Source of the DNA: Croceibacterium_A sp964439725
GTDB taxonomy: Bacteria; Pseudomonadota; Alphaproteobacteria; Sphingomonadales; Sphingomonadaceae
Assembly: GCA_964439725.1 (NCBI GenBank)
Contig: CAYTPY010000123.1
Location: 1-5,279, forward strand
Length of the DNA stretch: 5,279 nucleotides
Direction of reading: 5' to 3'
Position 1 is the stretch's first letter. Every line of letters starts with the position of its first letter. The notes under the pieces were generated by a model that saw nothing but the letters and a program-made list of their open reading frames with translations, was not told the origin of the DNA and did not search any database. Below, piece by piece: positions 1 through 5,279 of this stretch. A program made the translations under genes and the position numbers.

Positions 1-1297
1 AGTCCGGCACTTCCTCGTTCGCCGCCAGCACTTTGCCTGCCAGGTAGAGCGAGCCGGCGATCAGGACCGGCAGGCCGTCGTCGGGCAGCTCGTTCAGAGC
101 CGTTGCCACGTCACCAGCCCAGCGGGCGCCAGGGAAGGCTTCGGCGCCGTGGCTCTCGCTGCCATCGATCGGCACTGCAGTGATGCTGGCGAGACGGTCT
201 TCGAGCGGGTCGATGATGGCTTTCGGATAGCGGTTGGCGAGCATGCCGATGACGAGGTGCAGCGGCTGTCCGGCGAAGTGCCGCCCGATAGCGAGGCCGG
301 CGTCGGCATTGTGTCCGCCGTCGAGCCAGACTTCGCGGCTGGGTGCGAGCGCGGTCAGCGGGCCGTTCCCGAGCAACTGCAGCCGTGCCGGCCAGCGTGC
401 GCTGCGGATGCCTTCCGCCATGGCCGCGGCGGACGCGGTGACACGGTCCTGGTGGCGCAGCATGGCGACGGCCAGTGCGGCGTTGTCGCCCTGGTGGCGG
501 CCAGGGAGCTGGGGCAAGGGCAAGGTCAGCACGCCATGGCGGTCGCGGTATTCGATCGCCTCGTCGCCGACTTCCGCCCACCAGTCGCGGCCGCGCATGT
601 GGAGCGGGGCGCCGGTGAGGCCGGCGCGACGCTCGATCTCCAGGGCGACGTCGTCGGCGTAGCTCTGCGTGACCAGCGGCGAGCCGGGGCGGGCGATGCC
701 GGCCTTCTCGAAGGCGATGCGGCACATCGGCTCTTGCGGCACACCGTCCTCGGGGACGAGCAGGAAGGCTTCGTGATCGATGCCGAGCGTCGCGATGCCG
801 CAGACCGCGGGCTGGTCGAGCACGTTGGTCGCGTCGAACCGGCCGCCGAGGCCGACCTCGATGATGCAGGCATCGGCCGGATGGCGGGCGAAGGCGAGGA
901 AGGTCGCGGCGGTGGTGACTTCGAAGAAGCTCGGACCGAGGTCTTCGCCGAGATCGAGCACTTCTTTCAGCAGCGCGGCGAGTTCGGCGTCGGACACGAG
1001 TTCGCCGGCGATCCGGATGCGCTCATTATAGCGCACGAGGTGCGGCTTGATCGCAGCATGAACGCTGAGCCCCTCGGCTTCGAGGATCGCGCGCAAGTAA
1101 GCGCAAGTCGACCCCTTGCCGTTGGTACCGGCGACATGAAACACCGGCGGCAGGCGCTTATGCGGATCGCCCAAGCGTGCCAGCAACGCGTGAATGACGT
1201 CGAGGCCGAGCCGCCCTTGCGGCAGCGAGAGTCGCGCCAAGCGATCGAGCTGCGCCTGCACGGCCGGATCGTCCGAAGCTGCGAAATCCTTGGCCAT
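1..1297 (-). CDS. folC: FolC: dihydrofolate synthase / folylpolyglutamate synthase, 3' end cut by the window
   Basis: Mur-ligase-like ATP-dependent enzyme that adds glutamate to dihydropteroate and/or to reduced folates in the cytoplasm. The 432 codons visible cover nearly the whole family length; the frame is still open at base 1 in the typical C-terminal stretch AGSLYLAGKVL. Visible motifs: ATP P-loop GTNGKGS (residues 57-63), PHLVRYNERIRI (85-96), EVGLGGRFDATN (147-158), GIDHEAF (172-178; E147 and H175 match known Mg ligands), FEKAGI with K198 (the lysine usually carbamylated), GRHQGDNAA (266-274) and DGGHN (326-330). One oddity is K84, where the family normally has serine in TSPHL. The ATG at 1297 is preceded by AAGGGGA, which lies inside a hairpin, and overlaps the stop of a 19-codon micro-ORF. 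Whether the enzyme has one or both activities cannot be told from sequence. Identity is certain from the motifs. Confidence 0.97.
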   Translation of the reverse strand, partial: MAKDFAASDDPAVQAQLDRLARLSLPQGRLGLDVIHALLARLGDPHKRLPPVFHVAGTNGKGSTCAYLRAILEAEGLSVHAAIKPHLVRYNERIRIAGELVSDAELAALLKEVLDLGEDLGPSFFEVTTAATFLAFARHPADACIIEVGLGGRFDATNVLDQPAVCGIATLGIDHEAFLLVPEDGVPQEPMCRIAFEKAGIARPGSPLVTQSYADDVALEIERRAGLTGAPLHMRGRDWWAEVGDEAIEYRDRHGVLTLPLPQLPGRHQGDNAALAVAMLRHQDRVTASAAAMAEGIRSARWPARLQLLGNGPLTALAPSREVWLDGGHNADAGLAIGRHFAGQPLHLVIGMLANRYPKAIIDPLEDRLASITAVPIDGSESHGAEAFPGARWAGDVATALNELPDDGLPVLIAGSLYLAGKVLAANEEVPD

Positions 1298-1356
1298 CAG
1301 TTCCCCTTCCGCTCGCGGAAGGGGATCAGGGCGGGCGAGTCGTCGTGGCGCGTCAT
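1297..1356 (-). CDS. Possible 19-residue leader micro-ORF upstream of folC
   Basis: ATG at 1356 opens a frame encoding MTRHDDSPALIPFRERKGN, whose TGA (1299-1297) shares its A with the folC ATG (TGATG). A weak purine-rich stretch, AAGGGCGAG, precedes the ATG. The second half of the frame is the palindrome that contains the folC Shine-Dalgarno sequence. If translated, ribosomes would melt that hairpin and hand over to folC. No function of the peptide itself can be inferred, and an ORF of this length can arise by chance; the case rests on the exact stop/start overlap. Confidence 0.3.
   Translation of the reverse strand: MTRHDDSPALIPFRERKGN
1302..1325 (-). promoter_or_regulatory. Perfect hairpin covering the folC ribosome binding site
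   Basis: Two 10-base arms, TCCCCTTCCG (1302-1311) and CGGAAGGGGA (1316-1325), flank a 4-base loop with no mismatch. In the folC mRNA the 3' arm contains AAGGGGA, the only good Shine-Dalgarno sequence, ending 4 bases before the ATG at 1297. A folded stem would hide the site. No U-run follows in the folC direction, so it is not a classical terminator. It may instead be a copy of a dispersed intergenic palindrome of the kind found in GC-rich alphaproteobacteria. Confidence 0.6.
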
Positions 1357-1382
1357 GGCTCGCCCTTGCCCAGCCCGGACCC

Positions 1383-1398
1383 CTCCCGCAAGCAGGAG
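1383..1398. repeat. Small REP-like palindrome just after accD
   Basis: CTCCCGCAAGCAGGAG is an imperfect inverted repeat: six pairs, one of them a wobble, around a 4-base loop. It lies 5 bases beyond the accD stop and is preceded on the plus strand by CCC, so the whole resembles a degenerate version of a CCCTCCCGC...GCGGGAGGG palindrome. No U-run follows in either direction, so I do not call it a terminator. It may stabilise the accD mRNA 3' end. Membership of a genomic repeat family is a guess from its appearance. Confidence 0.35.
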
Positions 1399-1403
1399 CG
1401 GAG

Positions 1404-2255
1404 TTACGCCGCCTGCGCGGGCGTCAGGTAATCGAGGACCTTGGCCAGCGACGACTTCAGGTCCTTCCGCGGCACGACCATGTCCACCATGCCATGCTTG
1501 TGCAGATACTCGGCGCGCTGGAAGCCTTCTGGCAATTGCGCACGGATCGTTTCCTGGATCACGCGCTGCCCGGCAAAGCCGATCAGGGCGTTCGGCTCGG
1601 CGATGTGCACGTCGCCGAGCATCGCATAGCTGGCGGTGACGCCGCCGGTCGTCGGATCGGCCAGAACGACGATGTAGGGCAGGCCGGCCTGCTTGAGCCG
1701 GCGGGTCATGACCGTGGCCTTGGGCATCTGCATCAGGCTGAGAATGCCCTCCTGCATCCGCGCGCCGCCGGCAGCCGTCACAACGACATAGCCGCAGCCG
1801 ATGTCGAGCGCCTTTTGCGCGCCGGCGCAGAACGCTTCGCCGACCGCCATGCCCATCGAGCCGGCCATGAAGTTGAAGTCTTGCACGCCGACCACGGCCC
1901 GCCGCCCGTCGATCGTTCCGGTGGCGGCGATGAAGGCGTCGTCGTGCTCCGTGGCAGCGCGGGCCTGCTTGAGCCGGTCGGTATACTTCTTGGAGTCGCG
2001 GAACTTGAGCGGATCTTCGCTGACCTGCGGTGTCGGCAGCAACTCAAAGCCTTCGTCCATGAGCTGGGCGAGACGCTTGGGGGCGCCGATACGGCCGTGG
2101 TACTCGCAGCGCGGGCAGACGCTCAGGTTCGCTTCATATTCGCGCGTGAACAACATGTCCTGACAGCGCGGGCACTTGACCCACAAGTCGTCAGGCGTCT
2201 CCCGCTTCTTGGCGAAAACGGAGAGCGAATTGCGGACGCGTGAAAGCCAGTTCAT
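1404..2255 (-). CDS. accD: AccD: acetyl-CoA carboxylase carboxyltransferase subunit beta
   Basis: With AccA this forms the cytoplasmic carboxyltransferase that moves CO2 from carboxybiotin on AccB to acetyl-CoA, giving malonyl-CoA for fatty acid synthesis. The 283-residue product has the expected length. An N-terminal zinc ribbon is visible (C28-x2-C31 and C47-x2-C50), followed by the crotonase-fold domain with GSMGMAVGE (132-140), the glycine-rich GGARMQEG (163-170) and TTGGVTASYAMLGD (202-215), the last two belonging to the acetyl-CoA/oxyanion region. The start MNWLSRVRN matches family N-termini. Its ATG overlaps the trpA TGA as ATGA, and GAAAGG lies upstream at usable distance. An in-frame extension into trpA is open but is trpA antiphase sequence and was rejected. 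It is the last tightly coupled member of the trp cluster; folC follows after 106 bases. No missing key residues seen. Confidence 0.98.
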   Translation of the reverse strand: MNWLSRVRNSLSVFAKKRETPDDLWVKCPRCQDMLFTREYEANLSVCPRCEYHGRIGAPKRLAQLMDEGFELLPTPQVSEDPLKFRDSKKYTDRLKQARAATEHDDAFIAATGTIDGRRAVVGVQDFNFMAGSMGMAVGEAFCAGAQKALDIGCGYVVVTAAGGARMQEGILSLMQMPKATVMTRRLKQAGLPYIVVLADPTTGGVTASYAMLGDVHIAEPNALIGFAGQRVIQETIRAQLPEGFQRAEYLHKHGMVDMVVPRKDLKSSLAKVLDYLTPAQAA

Positions 2256-3043
2256 GCCGGCTGCCTTTCGGCGGAATGCACCGCCTGCGCAAGAGCGCGG
2301 GTGAGGGATTGCAAGTGCGCGGGGGCGTCCGCCCCGTGCTCGGCAACCAGCTCGACGAGGGCCGAGCCGACCACCACGCCGTCGGCGACGCGGGCGATCG
2401 CCTGCGCCTGATCTGGGGTGCGGACGCCGAAGCCGACCGCTACGGGCAAGTTGCTCGATCGCTTGATGCGGGCGACATTCGCCTCGACCGACTCGAGCGC
2501 CGCCTGCTGCTTGCCGGTGATGCCGGCCACAGAGACATAATAAAGAAAGCCGCTCGAGCCTTCGAGCACGGCCGGAAGCCGGGCCGCGTCGGTCGTCGGC
2601 GTGGCCAGCCTGATCGGATCGACCCCTGCCGCGCGAAGCGACGGGCCCAATTCCGCGTCTTCTTCCGGGCCGATATCGACGCAAATCACTCCGTCGACGC
2701 CAGCGGTACGGCACTGCTCGGCGAACCATTCGGGCCCGCGCCTGATCATCGGATTGGCATAACCCATCAGCACCAGGGGGACGTCCGGATGGCGCTGGCG
2801 GAACCCGCGCGCGATGTTCAGGATATCCTGCGTGGTGGTCCCTTTGCCCAGGCTCCGCAGGTTCGCGGCCTGGATTGCCGGCCCGTCAGCCATGGGATCG
2901 GTGAAGGGCATGCCGAGTTCAATCACGTCGGCACCCCCTTCGACCAGAGCATCGAGATTGGCTGCGGTATCCCCGTCGCCGGCCGTGATGAAGGTCACGA
3001 GGGCGGGGCGGCCTTTGGCGAAAGCGGAAGCAAGGCGGGTCAT
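2252..3043 (-). CDS. trpA: TrpA: tryptophan synthase alpha subunit
   Basis: TIM-barrel subunit that cleaves indole-3-glycerol phosphate to indole and glyceraldehyde-3-phosphate and passes indole through a tunnel to TrpB in the alpha2-beta2 complex. The product is 263 residues, close to the family norm. The two catalytic acids are present: E42 in IELGMPFTDP and D53 in MADGPAIQAA. Also visible are LMGYANP (92-98), YYVSVAGITG (168-177, mobile-loop region) and the phosphate-binding GFGV (204-207) and VVVGSAL (223-229). The usual VD-x-PPEED segment reads VDIGPEED (122-129), with Gly125 for Pro. I chose the ATG at 3043 because MTRLASAFAK aligns with family N-termini and it overlaps the upstream stop as ATGA. 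The longer in-frame start at 3142 lies inside the upstream gene. Upstream SD is weak (ACGAG), which fits translational coupling. The stop overlaps accD by 4 bases. Confidence 0.98.
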   Translation of the reverse strand: MTRLASAFAKGRPALVTFITAGDGDTAANLDALVEGGADVIELGMPFTDPMADGPAIQAANLRSLGKGTTTQDILNIARGFRQRHPDVPLVLMGYANPMIRRGPEWFAEQCRTAGVDGVICVDIGPEEDAELGPSLRAAGVDPIRLATPTTDAARLPAVLEGSSGFLYYVSVAGITGKQQAALESVEANVARIKRSSNLPVAVGFGVRTPDQAQAIARVADGVVVGSALVELVAEHGADAPAHLQSLTRALAQAVHSAERQPA

Positions 3044-3254
3044 GGCTCGTCGGCTCGCATGCGGAACAGGGGCAGGCGCCGCCGGGCGACCGCCATCAGG
3101 TAAAGGGCGAGGAACAGCGCCATCAGTTCGGCCACGCCCCATCCCGCCAGGACGGGTTCCTGAAGAGCGGGAACGAGACCAAACAGCGTCCGGAACACCA
3201 GGAACAGCACGATCGCTGCGACCAGGTTAAGGACAAACTTCAGCGCGGTGGACG

Positions 3255-3258
<4 letters not shown>
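3040..3258 (-). CDS. Small two-helix inner-membrane protein of unknown function between trpB and trpA
   Basis: I do not recognise a family for this 72-residue protein. It has two hydrophobic stretches: about residues 8-29, with Asn11 and Arg23 inside or near the end, and about 37-57, with Glu44. These are joined by a short loop containing P30, Q33, E34 and P35. RRR (59-61) and further Arg after helix 2 suggest the C-terminus is cytoplasmic, which would put the N-terminus (Lys7) there too, as a hairpin. No cysteines, no signal-peptide cleavage site. The start is GTG, overlapping the trpB stop as GTGA, with a good SD GGGAG 7 bases upstream inside trpB; its stop overlaps trpA as ATGA. These overlaps on both sides and the good SD make it a real gene. 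Being co-translated with tryptophan synthase suggests a link to it or just operon residency; neither is shown. Confidence 0.85.
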
Positions 3259-4475
<1,217 letters not shown>

Positions 4476-4617
4476 GCTCACTTTCCCCGGCGATTGGCAG
4501 AGCCGCTGGGTCTTGTCCAGAACAGGCGCGGGCGGCGGCCACGGGCCGCTATGACGACACAGGTGGTGCACAATTGACACACTTCCGGTGCCTTATCGTT
4601 GGCGGGCGGGAAGCCAG

Positions 4618-4646
4618 CTGGCGTTCATCACTTTTAACCCTAGATG
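4618..4646 (+). promoter_or_regulatory. Candidate promoter of the outer-membrane protein gene
   Basis: CTGGCG and TAGATG with a 17-base spacer match sigma-70-type elements only partly. Support comes from the correct spacing, the AT-rich stretch between and a position about 85 bases before the start codon. It would leave a leader of roughly 75-80 bases. Confidence 0.2.
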
Positions 4647-4718
4647 CCCCTCGCCGCTGCAAGGTGGCCAAAGCAATGTGTGCCCGAAAAGCTACACGGG
4701 CGCCGAATAAGTTAGTTC

Positions 4719-4723
4719 AGGAG
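4719..4723 (+). promoter_or_regulatory. Ribosome binding site of the outer-membrane protein gene
   Basis: AGGAG lies 7 bases before the ATG at 4731, in an A/T-rich leader. It is the strongest SD in the window and fixes the start; it fits a highly expressed envelope protein. Confidence 0.8.
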
Positions 4724-4730
4724 TTTTAGA

Positions 4731-5180
4731 ATGAAGTTCAAAGTTGCCCTTCTCGCCGCTGCTGCCGCTCTCGTTGCGGCCACTCCGGCTGCCGCCAATG
4801 AAGGCCGCGCCGAAGTTCGTGGCGGTATCGCGTGGGCAGGCGGCGTCGAAGAAGCCGTCGCGGGTATCGCGGTCGGTTATGACTTCGACGCCGGTTCGCA
4901 GGCGTTCTTCGGTCTCGAAGGTTCGGCCGACAAGGTTCTGGTCGACGGCGCCGATGTGGCGTGGGGCCTGACCGCTCGCGCGGGTGCCAAGCTCGGCACC
5001 GGCAAGCTGTTTGCCACCGCCGGCTACACCTTCGACGAATTCGAAGACATGCCGCACCTCGGTGCCGGCTACGAGCACACCATCGGTCGTAACACTTACG
5101 TGAAGATCGAATACCGTCACATGTTCAGCGACTTCGCTGACCCGAACACGGTCGTCGCCGGTCTCGGCGTCCGTTTCTGA
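4731..5180 (+). CDS. Small secreted outer-membrane beta-barrel protein (OmpA/opacity-like fold)
   Basis: 149-residue precursor. A Sec signal peptide is clear: MKFK, an Ala/Leu/Val core (5-17), and an AAA cleavage site after residue 22 (TPAAA before NEGRAEV). The mature 127 residues alternate polar and hydrophobic/aromatic residues in about eight short strands: roughly 26-37, 41-52, 57-66, 74-88, 91-102, 109-117, 122-133 and 140-149. Turns are Gly/Asp/Asn-rich, and the chain ends in a terminal Phe (GLGVRF), the usual signal for BAM-mediated insertion. YVKIEYRHMF (123-132) resembles the penultimate strand of OMP_b-brl-type proteins. No cysteine is present. Loops are very short, so a pore or adhesin role is not evident; the function is unknown. 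It has its own strong SD and terminator and is transcribed against the flanking trp genes, so it is a single-gene unit unrelated to tryptophan synthesis. Confidence 0.88.
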   Translation: MKFKVALLAAAAALVAATPAAANEGRAEVRGGIAWAGGVEEAVAGIAVGYDFDAGSQAFFGLEGSADKVLVDGADVAWGLTARAGAKLGTGKLFATAGYTFDEFEDMPHLGAGYEHTIGRNTYVKIEYRHMFSDFADPNTVVAGLGVRF

Positions 5181-5202
5181 TCTTTGATCGACGCTAACAA
5201 GG

Positions 5203-5232
5203 GGGCGGTCCGGCGACGGGCCGCCCTTTTTT
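5203..5232 (+). terminator. Rho-independent terminator of the outer-membrane gene
   Basis: GGGCGGTCCG (5203-5212), loop GCGA, CGGGCCGCCC (5217-5226): ten pairs with one wobble, followed at once by six T. It begins 22 bases after the stop codon. On the minus strand the same stem follows the putative trpF stop immediately, with only a weak CTTGTT tail, so it may also act, less efficiently, in that direction. Confidence 0.93.
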
Positions 5233-5279
5233 ATTGCCCGCGAGCCGCCCGGCAGAAGGCGGCGATCTTTGCGAGATCC
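5231..5279 (-). CDS. trpF: 3' end of a minus-strand gene, probably trpF (phosphoribosylanthranilate isomerase)
   Basis: Only 15 codons and a TAA stop (5233-5231) are in the window: DLAKIAAFCRAARGQ. This resembles the usual TrpF ending (KDPxKIxAFxxAAR), where the last helix packs on the barrel. The neighbouring trpB-trpA pair supports it, since trpF-trpB-trpA is the common alphaproteobacterial order. TrpF would isomerise phosphoribosylanthranilate two steps before tryptophan synthase. The match is short, so this is a context-supported inference; an unrelated gene cannot be excluded. The stop codon lies within the T-run of the opposing terminator. Confidence 0.55.
   Translation of the reverse strand, partial: DLAKIAAFCRAARGQ

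Larger units (their letters stand above)
4476..4730. promoter_or_regulatory. Divergent intergenic region serving trpB (minus) and the outer-membrane gene (plus)
   Basis: The two flanking genes point away from each other, so promoters for both must lie here or beyond. Candidates are weak. Plus strand: CTGGCG (4618-4623), 17-base spacer, TAGATG (4641-4646). Minus strand: TTGCAG (4662-4657), 18-base spacer, GTTAAA (4638-4633). These overlap in the only AT-rich patch, around 4624-4645, so the two promoters may be close or overlapping. A perfect 6-base inverted repeat GCGGCC/GGCCGC with a 3-base loop (4535-4549) would fold in the trpB leader but has no U-run. I see no T-box, no riboswitch and no convincing Trp-rich leader peptide. 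Regulation of trpB here cannot be read from the sequence. Confidence 0.45.

Noticed and set aside
149..1639. Long plus-strand open frame of 496 codons
   Set aside because: It lies antisense to folC and the 3' end of accD, both certain from motifs. Its product is low-complexity Arg/Ala/Gly-rich sequence with no recognisable domain; long antisense frames are expected in GC-rich coding DNA.
2256..2729. 158-residue N-terminal extension of AccD
   Set aside because: It is an off-frame reading of trpA. The ATG at 2255 overlaps the trpA stop and begins the conserved AccD N-terminus.
2240..3103. Plus-strand open frame of 287 codons across trpA
   Set aside because: Antisense shadow of trpA, with composition typical of a complementary frame.
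4574..4579. TTGACA on the plus strand as a -35 box
   Set aside because: A perfect -35 hexamer, but at 16-18 bases downstream there is no -10-like sequence; the nearest, TTATCG, is only 13 bases away.
4476..4580. 35-residue N-terminal extension of TrpB from ATG 4580
   Set aside because: The added residues do not resemble TrpB, whose conserved region starts close after residue 4475's ATG, and the good SD is at that start.
4593..4628. Minus-strand 11-codon frame MNASWLPARQR ahead of trpB, as a possible Trp leader peptide
   Set aside because: It has a single Trp, a poor ribosome binding site and no following terminator/antiterminator pair. The only stem nearby (4535-4549) has no U-run, so attenuation is not supported.
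4692..5120. Minus-strand 142-codon frame over the outer-membrane gene
   Set aside because: Complementary shadow of a gene with a clear signal peptide, SD and terminator on the plus strand.

Overview
The window is GC-rich and reads as a chromosomal housekeeping locus of an alphaproteobacterium, most likely a sphingomonad. The basis is the gene order (trpB, trpA, accD, folC in one direction, which is a known alphaproteobacterial arrangement) and the protein sequence style. The genus is an inference and cannot be fixed from this window.

From right to left on the minus strand: the last 15 codons of a gene that looks like trpF (5231-5279). Then trpB (3255-4475), a 72-residue membrane protein of unknown function (3040-3258), trpA (2252-3043), accD (1404-2255) and folC (1-1297, lacking only its last few residues). 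The four genes from trpB to accD are joined by three 4-base stop/start overlaps, so they almost certainly form one transcript with coupled translation. A 106-base spacer holding two palindromes and a 19-codon micro-ORF separates accD from folC. The micro-ORF stop overlaps the folC start codon.

On the plus strand, 4731-5180 encodes a small exported outer-membrane beta-barrel protein with a strong ribosome binding site and a textbook Rho-independent terminator (5203-5232). It lies between the putative trpF and trpB, divergent from trpB and convergent with trpF. The 255-base gap 4476-4730 must therefore carry promoters in both directions.

Functionally, trpB and trpA supply the two subunits of tryptophan synthase. 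AccD is the beta subunit of the acetyl-CoA carboxyltransferase (first step of fatty acid synthesis). FolC makes dihydrofolate and/or folate polyglutamates. Most of the window is ordinary metabolism; I see no mobile element, CRISPR array, RNA gene or defence system. The points worth a second look are the membrane protein inside the trpB-trpA pair, the hairpin and micro-ORF at the folC start, a lysine in place of a conserved serine in FolC, and the outer-membrane gene separating trpF from trpB.
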